Shown: positions 51,317-60,062 of the stretch, in pieces
Layout of the letters: the number at the start of each line of letters is the position of its first letter
Numbering within the stretch: the stretch's first letter is position 1
NCBI GenBank assembly: GCA_023457035.1
Contig: JAEWNN010000176.1
Coordinates: forward strand, 3,001 to 67,000
DNA: 64,000 bases
Direction of reading: 5' to 3'
Source: Verrucomicrobiota bacterium
Lineage (GTDB): Bacteria > Verrucomicrobiota > Verrucomicrobiia > Opitutales > Opitutaceae
Notes under the pieces: model-generated
The model's input: the letters and a program-made list of their open reading frames with translations, nothing else
Told to the model about the DNA's origin: nothing
The model's database searches: none
Position numbers and translations under genes: made by a program

Positions 51317-53416
51317 ATGCTTTCCGGAGAACTCCTGCGGGTGTTGGCCTTGGTGTGTGCGGCTGTTGTGAGCGTCGGGCTGTGCGGCGCGACCTGGCCG
51401 ATCGAGATCGACGGCAAGAAGGTCGACGCGCCGTGGTACGCGCTGTCCGACACACCGGAGAAACTGGCGGTGGGCGATGCGCTCTACGTGGGCAACGAGA
51501 ACGGTGGCCTGTGGCTATGCGTGCGGGACACCGAGAGCCTGCGCTTCGTGAACCGGCTCCAGTCGGAGGCGCTGCTGTACCGGAAGGTTGGGGAGAAGTT
51601 GGAGGTGGTGGGGTTGGATGCGCTTTCGGAAAAAGGCGTCGAGACTCCGACGACGCTGTGGGGATTGCGTGTGGCTTACACGAGGGCGGGGCTGCAGCTA
51701 CTGACGCGGTGTTCGGCGAGAGAGACTTTCGCGACCGTGGAGGTGGCGCGCGGGGCGGCGCTGGTGCCCGCGCCAAACTGGAATGGGCGCTGTGTGGAGC
51801 TGCAGTGCGACGAGAGTTTTCTCGGCAATCTTTGGGACTTGGTCGGCGCGGAGACGAGACTGCTGATGCTGCGGAGCCCCGGATTTGATCCCGCGTTTGA
51901 TCCGCGGCCGATGGCCAAGGCAAAAGCGCTGCGGGTTCTCACCCTGCAGAACACCATGTTGAGTGCTCCGCTTCCTTGGGCGGAGTGGGCGGGGATTCAC
52001 TCTTTGAGTCTCTGGTCGGTGTTTGGCCTGGACGAGCTGAGCGAACCATTGGATCGCTGTGTGCGGCTGGACTCGCTCGAACTGGTGAACTGCCAAATCC
52101 GCGAACTCCCGATGGACCGTCTCTCGCGGATCCGCCGCCTCCGACTTGTGGGGTCGAGTGGCGGTGCTGCGGAGATCGTCCGTTTCCGCCAGCAGTATCC
52201 ATATTGTCCTGTAGACGTCGATCGGCTTGCCGTCCTGAGGGAGGAGCTTCGTGGCTGTGACCGACTTCTGGTCCGGACTGGAGGACTCTATCCCTTCGAA
52301 TGCGATCTGCAGAACGGCGAGAGGACGCTCCACGAAACGCGTGAAGGTGCGGAGATTGCGGCGCTGATCGGTCTGTTCGCGCAAGACGACGAGTGGCTGG
52401 GAGGAGCCTGCATGTGCGATGGTTCGCTGACACTGGAGTTCCACCGCGGGGCGCGAAAGGTGGCGGAGCTCAGCCTCCATCATGGTCGGGCGTTGCGGAG
52501 TTCGATGTTCGGCATGGGCGACATTGAGCTTTCGACGGAGAGCGCGAATGCGTTCGGCCGTTGGTTGCTGGCGCATGGTGTGCCGGATCCGCTCGGCGAG
52601 TTCTCGAAAGAACAGAAGGTTGATACCCGGCGCGAGCGGCAGATCATGGCGTTTACGGCGGCGATGGAAGATCCCTTGCGCCAGCTTCTGCCGTTGGCGG
52701 AGGGGTTGGGTGCGAACCGCTTCGGGGCGTTGCTTCCCTTGGCGTATCCCGACGAGGTCGAGCGAGCGTTGGCTGGCTTCAAACTGCTCGGCGCGGCGCC
52801 CGAGGAGGAGTGGCATGCGACCGGACCGCGGAGCATCGAGGTCGGATCGGTCGTGAGCGAGATTGGTCTCCCGGCGATCGAGCGGGCGATCCTCGCTGCG
52901 TTTGAGCGGAGCGATGTGCGTTATCGGGCTGGGGCGGCGCACTGGGCTTGGGGCCCTGGCCGGCTGAATTACGAGAAGCTTGAGAACGATGAGCTTGGTT
53001 GGCGCTGCCTCGAACGCTGCGCGCTGTGGACGGCCCAAAGCCCACACGCCGAAATGAGGGAGTCGATGGTGCGTCGTTTGGAGTGGCGGAAACAGCCGTG
53101 GAGTCTCGGGATTCTTCGCGAGATCGCGGCGCTGCGAAGCGACCCGCGAGTGGCGCCCGCAGATTATGCTCCGCTGCCCCCGCCACGGAACAAGCCCGAC
53201 GTGCCTGAAGGTACGCCGGTGGCGTTGCATGCGGTGCTGGCGCTGGCGCGGCTGGGCGATGCGCAAGCGGCGGAGCTGTTGGGCAAGGCGAGGGCGTTGG
53301 CGCGGGCGGAAGATGCTGTCCTTGTCGCGCGGATCGAAGCGCTCCTTAAGGACCCGAAGCTGGCCGAGGAGGACCGGAAGACTTCTGGCGAAGCGACACT
53401 GGGACGGGGGCGGTGA
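51317..53416 (+). CDS. Secreted leucine-rich-repeat-like protein, unknown function
   Basis: The product is 699 residues. A signal peptide (LLRVLALVCAAVVSVGLCGA) precedes TWPIEIDGKKVDAPWY. The middle (about residues 190-300) has leucine-rich-repeat-like spacing: KALRVLTLQNTMLSAPLPWA, IHSLSLWSVFGLDEL, LDSLELVNCQIRELPMDRLS and IRRLRLVGSSGG. The C-terminal part is helical with a HEAT-like stretch (VALHAVLALARLGDAQAAEL). No catalytic motif is seen. Codon use is more mixed than in core genes. ATG 51317 starts the signal peptide; upstream codons lie in GACGCAAAA repeats. It is a candidate surface protein. Confidence 0.65.
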   Translation: MLSGELLRVLALVCAAVVSVGLCGATWPIEIDGKKVDAPWYALSDTPEKLAVGDALYVGNENGGLWLCVRDTESLRFVNRLQSEALLYRKVGEKLEVVGLDALSEKGVETPTTLWGLRVAYTRAGLQLLTRCSARETFATVEVARGAALVPAPNWNGRCVELQCDESFLGNLWDLVGAETRLLMLRSPGFDPAFDPRPMAKAKALRVLTLQNTMLSAPLPWAEWAGIHSLSLWSVFGLDELSEPLDRCVRLDSLELVNCQIRELPMDRLSRIRRLRLVGSSGGAAEIVRFRQQYPYCPVDVDRLAVLREELRGCDRLLVRTGGLYPFECDLQNGERTLHETREGAEIAALIGLFAQDDEWLGGACMCDGSLTLEFHRGARKVAELSLHHGRALRSSMFGMGDIELSTESANAFGRWLLAHGVPDPLGEFSKEQKVDTRRERQIMAFTAAMEDPLRQLLPLAEGLGANRFGALLPLAYPDEVERALAGFKLLGAAPEEEWHATGPRSIEVGSVVSEIGLPAIERAILAAFERSDVRYRAGAAHWAWGPGRLNYEKLENDELGWRCLERCALWTAQSPHAEMRESMVRRLEWRKQPWSLGILREIAALRSDPRVAPADYAPLPPPRNKPDVPEGTPVALHAVLALARLGDAQAAELLGKARALARAEDAVLVARIEALLKDPKLAEEDRKTSGEATLGRGR

Positions 53417-53454
53417 AAGTCGCGGTCTGGCTTTCTGGCTGATAGTGGAGCCGG

Positions 53455-53482
53455 TTGACAGAGTAGCCAAATAGCTTAAATA
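53455..53482 (+). promoter_or_regulatory. Sigma-70-type promoter of the AAA/DUF4143 gene
   Basis: TTGACA (53455-53460) and TAAATA (53477-53482) are 16 bases apart in a short AT-rich pocket. Transcription should begin near 53489, only 2-4 bases before ATG 53492. The mRNA may therefore be leaderless. Confidence 0.6.
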
Positions 53483-53491
53483 CAGAGCCTA

Positions 53492-54661
53492 ATGATCGTT
53501 CGAGAGGCGATTTCGGCGGCCCGGAATCTTCTGAGCGGCAACTACGTGTTGTCGATCATCGGGCCGCGGCAGGCGGGCAAGACGACTTTGGCGCGGCTGC
53601 TGGCACCGACCAAACCCTACGTTTCGTTGGAGGAGCCGGATGTGCGTGAGCACGCTCGCTCTGACCCGCGGGGATTTCTGGCTGGTTTCCCGGATGGGGC
53701 GGTGCTGGATGAGATCCAGCGGTGTCCCGATCTGCTCTCCTACCTGCAGGTGATCGTGGACCGGGAGCGGAGGACCGGCGGGTGGATCATCACCGGCTCG
53801 AACCAGTTCGCCTTGCAGCACACCGCGGCGCAGACCTTGGCCGGCCGGGTGGGGCAGCTGACGCTGTTGCCGCTCGCGTGGTCGGAGATCCAGACGACCG
53901 CCACTGCGCCGGTGTCATGGGAGGCGGCGGTGGCGCGTTCGGCGTTTCCGCCGCTCTTCGACCGGGCGCTTGAGCCCGCAGCTTGGCTGCGCGACTACGT
54001 GGCAACCTACGTCGAGCGTGATGTGCGGTTGGCGCTGAATATCCAGAATCTGGCGGCGTTTCAGCGGTTTCTCGCGCTTTGCGCCGGACGCACCGGACAG
54101 CTGCTCAACCTCGCGGCGCTGGCGGCCGACACGGGCATCGACCAGCGCACGGCGCGGACGTGGCTCACCGTGCTGGAGCTGAGTTTTCTGGTCGTGCTGC
54201 TGCCGCCGTTCTTTCGCAACCGCAACAAGCGGCTGGTGAAGACGCCCAAGCTCTATTTCGCCGATGCCGGGCTGGCCGCGTGGTTGCTCGGCGTGCGCGA
54301 GGCGGCGCAGTTGCGCACTCACCCGCTGCGCGGCGCGCTGTGCGAGACCTGGGTGGTGGCGGAGCTGCTGAAGGCGGCCCACAACGCCGGTCGACAGCCG
54401 GCGCTCAGTTTCTACCGCACGCGGGACGGGGCGGAGGTGGATATCGTCGCCGAGACTGCGCGCGGGTGTGTGGCGATCGAGGTGAAGTCGGGAGCGACGG
54501 TGGGCAGCGACTTCTTCGCCGGTTTCGAGCCATTGAAGGCGGACCTGGGCGACGAGCTGGTCGAGTGTCGCCTCATCTACGGTGGCGAACGCTCGGAGCG
54601 GCGCCCCGAGGCGATCGTGTCGCCGTGGCACCAGATCGGTGAGGTCGCTGCGGTGCTTTGA
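53492..54661 (+). CDS. AAA ATPase with DUF4143 C-terminal domain
   Basis: The product is 389 residues. AAA_14 motifs are Walker A GPRQAGKTTLARLL and Walker B GAVLDEIQRCPDLLSYL, with sensor IITGSNQFAL. The DUF4143 part has YFADAGLAAWLLGVRE and ends with a PD-(D/E)xK-like core, DGAEVDIVAETARGCVAIEV then KSG. These proteins are widespread and of uncertain function; many travel with mobile DNA or defence loci. There is no Shine-Dalgarno site, and a near-consensus promoter is immediately upstream, so leaderless translation is likely. GACGCAAAA repeats flank the gene at a distance on both sides. Confidence 0.85.
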   Translation: MIVREAISAARNLLSGNYVLSIIGPRQAGKTTLARLLAPTKPYVSLEEPDVREHARSDPRGFLAGFPDGAVLDEIQRCPDLLSYLQVIVDRERRTGGWIITGSNQFALQHTAAQTLAGRVGQLTLLPLAWSEIQTTATAPVSWEAAVARSAFPPLFDRALEPAAWLRDYVATYVERDVRLALNIQNLAAFQRFLALCAGRTGQLLNLAALAADTGIDQRTARTWLTVLELSFLVVLLPPFFRNRNKRLVKTPKLYFADAGLAAWLLGVREAAQLRTHPLRGALCETWVVAELLKAAHNAGRQPALSFYRTRDGAEVDIVAETARGCVAIEVKSGATVGSDFFAGFEPLKADLGDELVECRLIYGGERSERRPEAIVSPWHQIGEVAAVL

Positions 54662-54694
54662 GCGGCGTGGCGACCGCAGCGCACCAGCGGAGCG

Positions 54695-54733
54695 GACGCA
54701 AAACCGTGTCGCGGTCGGACGGAAATTTGCGTC
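54695..54733. repeat. GACGCAAAA inverted repeat, third copy
   Basis: GACGCAAAACC-GTGTCGCGGTCGGAC-GGAAATTTGCGTC repeats the units at 51097-51223. It lies in the gap between the AAA ATPase and peptidase T. Confidence 0.75.
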
Positions 54734-54806
54734 TTCGGGCTTCGACTGAAGCCGGGGCAGCGGGTTTGCGGTCGCGGCGGGCGGGCGGGGGTGTTTGATG
54801 GGCGGC

Positions 54807-56054
54807 ATGAAGATCGACACGGCCGATTTGCTGGAACGGTTCTGCCGCTATGTGCGCCTCGAGACGCGCAGCGATGCGCATTCGGAAACGACGCCGAGCA
54901 CGCCGGGGCAGTGGGACCTCTTGCGCCTGCTTGAACGCGAGCTGCGTGAGATCGGGGCGAGCGAGGTCGAGATCGGCGAGCACGGCTATGTGCTGGCGAC
55001 GATTCCGGCTTCGCCGGGCTGCGAAGCGGCGCCGACGATCGCGTGGTTCGCGCATGCCGATACGGCGACGGAGCTGCCCGGCGGCGCGACGCCGCTCGTG
55101 CATCGCGCGTGGGACGGGAAGCCCATCGTGTTGCCCGACGACCCGACGCAGGTGCTGACCGTGGAGAACTCACCGCACCTGCGCGGTGCGATCGGCCAGG
55201 ATGTGATCACGGCGAGCGGCAAGACACTGCTCGGCGCCGACGACAAGTCGGGCGTGGCTGTTGTGATGGCGACGGCGCGGCATCTCCTGCGGCATCCGGA
55301 GCTCAAACACGGAAAGATCCGGCTGTGCTTCAATCCCGACGAGGAAATCGGCCGCGGCGTGGACAAGCTGGACTTGGCGCGCGTGGGCGCGGTGGCGGCG
55401 TACACCCTCGACGGCGAGTCGCCCGGCGAGATCGACTGGGAGACGTTTTCGGCCGACGGCGCGGTGGTGGAGATCCGCGGCGTGGCGAGCCATCCCGGCT
55501 GGGCGAAGGATGTGATGGTGAACGCGCTGCGGCTGGCGGGGCGCTTCGTGGCCTTGCTGCCGATGGAGTGTTCGCCCGAGCGCACGGCGGATCGCGACGG
55601 CTTCGTGCATCCGACGGAGATCTCCGGCAACAGCGAGCGCGCGACGGTGCGGATGATCCTGCGCGATTTCGAGCTCGATGGGCTCGCGGCGAAGCGGGCG
55701 GTGGTCGAGCGCGCCGCGGCGGAGTTGCGCGCCGCGGAGCCGCGGGCGCAGGTGGAGGTCGCGTTCGCCGAGCAGTACCGGAATATGCGTTACTGGTTGG
55801 AGAAGGACCTGCGCGCGGTGGAGCTCGCGCAGGCGGCGGTGCGGGCGTGCGGGCTGGAGCCGAAGCTGCGTTCGGTGCGCGGCGGCACCGACGGTTCGAA
55901 GCTCACGGCGCGCGGGCTGCTCACGCCGAACATCTTCACGGGAATGCACGAGGTGCACAGCCAGCGTGAGTGGGTGACGCTGCAGGATATGGCGAAGAGC
56001 GCGGAGGTGCTGTTGAAGATCGCGGGGCTGTGGGCGAGTGGCGGTGGACGGTAG
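54807..56054 (+). CDS. pepT: Peptidase T (tripeptide aminopeptidase, M20)
   Basis: The product is 415 residues, a zinc aminopeptidase that removes the N-terminal residue of tripeptides in the cytoplasm. Seen are TIAWFAHADTATELPG (metal His/Asp), TLLGADDKSGVAVVMATARH (bridging Asp), RLCFNPDEEIGRGVDKLDLA (catalytic Glu-Glu), TLDGESPGEIDWETF, and the C-terminal metal His in NIFTGMHEVHSQREWVTLQD. ATG 54807 is chosen; ATG 54798 would add three residues. It is a single gene. Confidence 0.93.
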   Translation: MKIDTADLLERFCRYVRLETRSDAHSETTPSTPGQWDLLRLLERELREIGASEVEIGEHGYVLATIPASPGCEAAPTIAWFAHADTATELPGGATPLVHRAWDGKPIVLPDDPTQVLTVENSPHLRGAIGQDVITASGKTLLGADDKSGVAVVMATARHLLRHPELKHGKIRLCFNPDEEIGRGVDKLDLARVGAVAAYTLDGESPGEIDWETFSADGAVVEIRGVASHPGWAKDVMVNALRLAGRFVALLPMECSPERTADRDGFVHPTEISGNSERATVRMILRDFELDGLAAKRAVVERAAAELRAAEPRAQVEVAFAEQYRNMRYWLEKDLRAVELAQAAVRACGLEPKLRSVRGGTDGSKLTARGLLTPNIFTGMHEVHSQREWVTLQDMAKSAEVLLKIAGLWASGGGR

Positions 56055-56211
56055 ACTGTGAGCGGTGGACGGTTGCCGTTCTGGCGAGGAAGACCTGCCC
56101 ATCGGTGGGACTCCCAGCGCAGGGGAGACAGGGGCCGGTCTGGAACCGTGCGATTTCGCACTGGTCGGTGCGCGTGGTAGGCGGCAACGTATTCACAGCA
56201 GTGCTGGCACC

Positions 56212-56463
56212 GTGAAGAAACAACACTATCCCAGAAGCCTCTTCGTGGTCGCGTATGGATGGGTGTGGTTGCTGGTGTATTCGGTCTTCTGTCTGCTGGA
56301 TAGTTGGCTTGCGGTCCCTGTCGTCCTTGCAGGAGTTGGGGCGGCCGTAGCTTCTCTCTCTGGGTATATCTTCGTCTACTACATCCCTCCACGCGTGGGT
56401 GTATGGCTTGGGCTCGTTGGCTGGCTCTGCGTTCCAGCTTCGTTGTGGGTCGCTCGCAGCTAG
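56212..56463 (+). CDS. Small membrane protein, unknown
   Basis: The product is 83 residues from GTG 56212. Three hydrophobic segments are visible: FVVAYGWVWLLVYSVFCLLD, AVPVVLAGVGAAVASLSGYI, and VGVWLGLVGWLCVPASLWVA. The N-terminus is basic (KKQHYPR). Base composition is less GC-rich than the surroundings, hinting at recent arrival. No family is recognised and no ribosome-binding site is obvious, so its reality is moderately supported. Confidence 0.45.
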   Translation: MKKQHYPRSLFVVAYGWVWLLVYSVFCLLDSWLAVPVVLAGVGAAVASLSGYIFVYYIPPRVGVWLGLVGWLCVPASLWVARS

Positions 56464-56523
56464 GCTGCACACACACCTCAGGAGTTGGGAGACGAGCGCT
56501 GCGCGATCCAGCTACGACGGAAG

Positions 56524-56547
56524 GCCGGCCTCGACGTGGCCGGCTAC
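56524..56547. repeat. GTAG-head hairpin (GCCGGCC type)
   Basis: GCCGGCC-TCGACGT-GGCCGGC-TAC is the same type as the hairpin at 7382-7405. On the minus strand it begins GTAGCCGGCC. Confidence 0.65.
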
Positions 56548-56551
56548 AGCT

Positions 56552-56585
56552 AAAGGAAAAGGCGCGGCCCGTTCTGGGCCGCGCC
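56552..56585 (-). terminator. Rho-independent terminator of the GH94 gene
   Basis: GGCGCGGCCC (56561-56570) pairs with GGGCCGCGCC (56576-56585). On the minus strand TTTTCCTTT follows the stem, 36 bases past the stop codon. Confidence 0.9.
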
Positions 56586-56620
56586 TTGAGTATGGCGGAA
56601 ACGTTTCGCGGAGGCGCGGA

Positions 56621-59068
56621 TCAGGCGCCGAGGGTGACCTCGACGGCGACTTCCTTGCGGCCGTCGGTCGGCAGCGGAATGAGGTTGCCGGCGACCTTCT
56701 GGCCGTCGACGACGAGGCTCTTCACGCCGGCGGACTTGGCCTTCGGGTTCTTCACCGTGATGGTGTAGGTGACGCCGCGGTACTTGCGCTGGACCGAGTA
56801 GCCCTTCCACTTCTTCGGCACGCAGGGATCGATGCGCAGGCCGTTGAAGTCGGGCTTCACGCCGAGGATCGACTGGGAGGCGACGACGAACGACCAGGCG
56901 CCGGTGCCGGTGAGCCAGGAGTTCTTGCCTTCGCCGGGGGTGGGCGAGAACTGCGAGGCGGTCATCTGCGCGTAGACGTAGGGCTCGGAGCGGTAATTGT
57001 CGTGGTCGGCCTTGGCGGAGGGGCAGATCGAGAGGTAGTACTCGAGGGCCTTCTCGCCTTCGCCGAACATCGTCCAGCCGATGTGGATCCAGGTATTGTT
57101 GTGCGAGAAGACGCCGGCGTTCTCCTTGTAGCCCGGGGGATAGGAGGAGACTTCGCCGAGCTCGAGGTGGTACTCCGAGTACGGCGGGTACTGGAGGGCG
57201 CAGCCGTAGCGGGCGTCGTAGAGGTACTTGTCGACGGCCTGGAGTGCCTTCTTGGCGCGGCCGTTGGTCTGGCCGGCGCCGCCGAGCACGCACCACGCCT
57301 GGCTCTCGATGTAGATCTTGCCTTCCTTGCAGCTCTTGGAACCGACGGGATTGCTCTGCGCGTCGAACGCGCGGGTGTACCACGCGCCGTCCCAGGCCTG
57401 CTCCTCGACGGTCTTGAGCATGTCGTCGTAGTAGCCCTGGACGCGGGCGGCGTCGGCGGACCGGCCCATGAACTGGTAGAGGCCGACGAGGTCGCGGGCG
57501 GCGTAGAGGAAGAGGCCGGCGATCATCACGGACTCGGCCTTGGAGCCGGCGATGTCGCCGACGCACTGGAAGGACTCGTTGGGCTCCTTCGAGAAGCAGT
57601 TGAGGTTGAGGCAGTCGTTCCAGTCGGCGTGGCCGATCAACGGCAGACCGTGGGGCCCGCGGTTGTTCAGCGTGTACTGGATCGAGGTCTCGATGTGGTG
57701 GAGGAGGTTGTCCTTGGATCCCTTCTTGTCGGCGTAGCCGCACGGTTCCTGGAGGATCGAGGTGTCGCCGGTCTCGCGGATGTAGGCGGCGGTGGAGAGG
57801 ATGAGCCAGAGCGGGTCGTCGTTGAAGCCGCCGCCGATGTCGGCGTTGCCCTTCTTGGTGAGCGGCTGGTACTGGTGGAAGCAGGTGCCGTCGGAGAGCT
57901 GGGTCGACGCGATGTCTAGGATACGCTGGCGGGCGCGCTCGGGCAGGAGGTGGACGAAGCCGAGGATGTCCTGGTTCGAGTCGCGGTAGCCCATGCCGCG
58001 GCCGATGCCGGTCTCGTAGCCGGAGGCGGAGCGGGAGAGGTTGAAGGTGGCCATGCACTGCGCCTGGTTCCAGGTGTTGACCATGCGCTGGAGGTGCTCG
58101 TTCGGGACCTTGGTGGCCTGGTAGATCGAGAGGAGGTCGGACCAGCGCTGCTTCACCGCGGCGAACGCGGCGTCGACGGCGGCGAGGTCGGAGTACTTCG
58201 CCATGATCTCCTTGCCCTTGGTCTTGTTGATCACGAAGGGCGCGTCGAACTTCGGCAGGTCACCCTGCTCAACGTAGGCGAGGACGAACGCGAAGGTCTC
58301 CTCGGCGCCGGGCTTGAGGGTGAGGTCAACCTGGTGGGAACCGATCGGGTTCCAGCCGTAGGCGCGGGAGTTGGTGCACTTGCCGGCGAGCACGGCCTTC
58401 GGGTCGCCGAGGCTGTTGTGCACGCCGACGAAGGCATCGCGGGAGGTGTCGTAGCCGGCGACCTTCTTGGTGCAGCCGAAGAGGGTGTAGTGGTTCCGGC
58501 GCTCGCGGTACTCGGTCTTGTGGTAGATGGCGCCGTTCTCGATCTCGACTTCGCCGATCGAGTACGTGCGCTGGTAGTTGGTCATGTCGTTGAGGGCCTC
58601 GAAGAGGCAGAACTCAACGTAGGAGAAGAGGGAGAGCTTCTGGGCCTTCCTGGTCTTGTTGCGGACGGTGACCTTCCAGACCTCGAGGTTCTCCTGCGGG
58701 GGGACGAACATCAGCTGCTCGACCTCGATGCCGTCCTTCTTGCCGGTGATCTGGGAGTAGCCGAGGCCGTGGCGGCACTCGAAGGCGTCGAGCTTGGTGC
58801 GGGTGGGCTTCCAGCCCGGGTTCCAGATCGACTTGCCCTGCTTCACGAAGAGGAAGCGGCCGTCGTTATCCATCGGGTTGTTGTTGTACCGATACCGCGT
58901 GAGGCGGCGCAGCTTGGCGTCCTTCCAGAAGGAGTAGCCGCCGGCGGTCTGGGTGACCATGCCGAAGTACTCGTCCTGGCCGAGGTAGTTGAGCCAGGGC
59001 AGCGGGGTGTCGGGGCGGGTGATCACGAACTCGCGGTTCGCGTCGTCGAAGTAGCCGTATTTAGCCAT
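56621..59068 (-). CDS. Glycoside hydrolase family 94, probable cellobiose phosphorylase
   Basis: The product is 815 residues. It should split cellobiose (or a related beta-glucan disaccharide) with phosphate into glucose 1-phosphate and glucose in the cytoplasm, with no signal peptide. Family motifs are MAKYGYFDDANREFVITRPD, TPLPWLNYLGQDEYFGMVTQ, GIGRGMGYRDSNQDILGFVH (catalytic Asp in YRDSNQD), GGGFNDDPLWL, LPLIGHADWNDCLNLNCFSK, and YPPGYKENAGVFSHNNTW. The length and order match cellobiose phosphorylases more than cellodextrin or chitobiose enzymes, but specificity needs alignment. ATG 59068 begins the conserved sequence. A GCCTGC-ATTAA-GCAGGC dyad at 59144-59160 lies upstream. Confidence 0.92.
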   Translation of the reverse strand: MAKYGYFDDANREFVITRPDTPLPWLNYLGQDEYFGMVTQTAGGYSFWKDAKLRRLTRYRYNNNPMDNDGRFLFVKQGKSIWNPGWKPTRTKLDAFECRHGLGYSQITGKKDGIEVEQLMFVPPQENLEVWKVTVRNKTRKAQKLSLFSYVEFCLFEALNDMTNYQRTYSIGEVEIENGAIYHKTEYRERRNHYTLFGCTKKVAGYDTSRDAFVGVHNSLGDPKAVLAGKCTNSRAYGWNPIGSHQVDLTLKPGAEETFAFVLAYVEQGDLPKFDAPFVINKTKGKEIMAKYSDLAAVDAAFAAVKQRWSDLLSIYQATKVPNEHLQRMVNTWNQAQCMATFNLSRSASGYETGIGRGMGYRDSNQDILGFVHLLPERARQRILDIASTQLSDGTCFHQYQPLTKKGNADIGGGFNDDPLWLILSTAAYIRETGDTSILQEPCGYADKKGSKDNLLHHIETSIQYTLNNRGPHGLPLIGHADWNDCLNLNCFSKEPNESFQCVGDIAGSKAESVMIAGLFLYAARDLVGLYQFMGRSADAARVQGYYDDMLKTVEEQAWDGAWYTRAFDAQSNPVGSKSCKEGKIYIESQAWCVLGGAGQTNGRAKKALQAVDKYLYDARYGCALQYPPYSEYHLELGEVSSYPPGYKENAGVFSHNNTWIHIGWTMFGEGEKALEYYLSICPSAKADHDNYRSEPYVYAQMTASQFSPTPGEGKNSWLTGTGAWSFVVASQSILGVKPDFNGLRIDPCVPKKWKGYSVQRKYRGVTYTITVKNPKAKSAGVKSLVVDGQKVAGNLIPLPTDGRKEVAVEVTLGA

Positions 59069-59142
59069 AGGGACCGGGGGGATGTAGGGATGAAGGAGAA
59101 ACCAGATCAGGCGGGTGCCAGCGCCGCAAAGCGAAGTTGGCG

Positions 59143-59161
59143 CGCCTGCATTAAGCAGGCG
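59143..59161. promoter_or_regulatory. Candidate operator upstream of the GH94 gene
   Basis: The dyad CGCCTGC-ATTAA-GCAGGCG lies 75 bases upstream of the GH94 start. The AT core and symmetry suit a LacI-type operator, but it could be another intergenic hairpin. Confidence 0.35.
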
Positions 59162-59353
59162 ATCTGCCGAGCGCCGATTAGGTCCGCGGCCTGCCGGGGT
59201 GCCAAGCACCGGGGCGGCGCTTAAAACGACAGAGTCAGGAAGGCGGGCGGAACGGGGCGTCGCCGGCGTGGGCGGGACGGCTTCGACCGGTCGCCCGTCG
59301 CTGGTGGTTCTCGGTGCGCCTCGGCGGCGCGATCCTGGCGGTCGGCCCCAACC

Positions 59354-59812
59354 CTACGCCGGCGCCAGCCCGGCGCCCTGGAGGCACCGCACCACGTAGG
59401 GGTCGAGCCCGGCCGGAATCGCGCGGACCCATTTCGCGCCGCCGTGGTGGGCGTCGAGCTTGGGGCTGAGGCGGACCTGCGCTGCCACGGGGTAGAGGAA
59501 GAAACAGGTGTTGATCGAGTGCACCGAGACACCGCCGGGCCCGTCGGGGAAGATCGTCTCCGCGGTGTGGATGATCGGGCCGACATGGCATTCGATGCCG
59601 ACTTCCTCGCGGGCCTTGCGGATGGCGGTCTCGCGCATCGTTTCGCCCTTCCACACACGCCCGCCCGGCACCCACCACTGACCGCGGGCCGGGGCGTCCT
59701 TGCGTTTCACGAGCAACACCGCCCCGCGATGGACGATGGCCACGTCGACGCAGGCGAGTGGCATCAACTCGAGGAAGGTGCGGTAGGTCTCGGAGGGGAT
59801 CCAGTGTTTCAT
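59354..59812 (-). CDS. NUDIX hydrolase, GDP-mannose hydrolase-like
   Basis: The product is 152 residues. The Nudix box reads GGRVWKGETMRETAIRKARE then EVGIE, with all the acidic residues that bind metal. The upstream text KRKDAPARGQWWVPGGR and the start PSETYRTFLELMPLACVDVA are close to the GDP-mannose mannosyl hydrolase (Gmm/NudD) group. It would cut GDP-sugars or other nucleoside diphosphates linked to X. ATG 59812 fits the family start. The substrate is inferred. Confidence 0.82.
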   Translation of the reverse strand: MKHWIPSETYRTFLELMPLACVDVAIVHRGAVLLVKRKDAPARGQWWVPGGRVWKGETMRETAIRKAREEVGIECHVGPIIHTAETIFPDGPGGVSVHSINTCFFLYPVAAQVRLSPKLDAHHGGAKWVRAIPAGLDPYVVRCLQGAGLAPA

Positions 59813-60062
59813 CGGAGGGGCGATTGGCCGGCCGGAGGGTGGGGCGACGCGCGGGGGGCACCGGCGACGATGCCCGTGGTGAACGTCTCCGCAATCCTTT
59901 GGTGGCGCGCTTGCGCCGACCACCAAATCCGGCAAGCCTCCCCTCCCTCGGCCGCTGTTTTCGGAGTCGGTTCATGTCAGTTCCGACGTCCCGGGAATCT
60001 CCATCTGGCGCGCCATCCCACCAGTTCTCTTCCCACTGTCCGCTCTCCGCATCCCGAACCAC

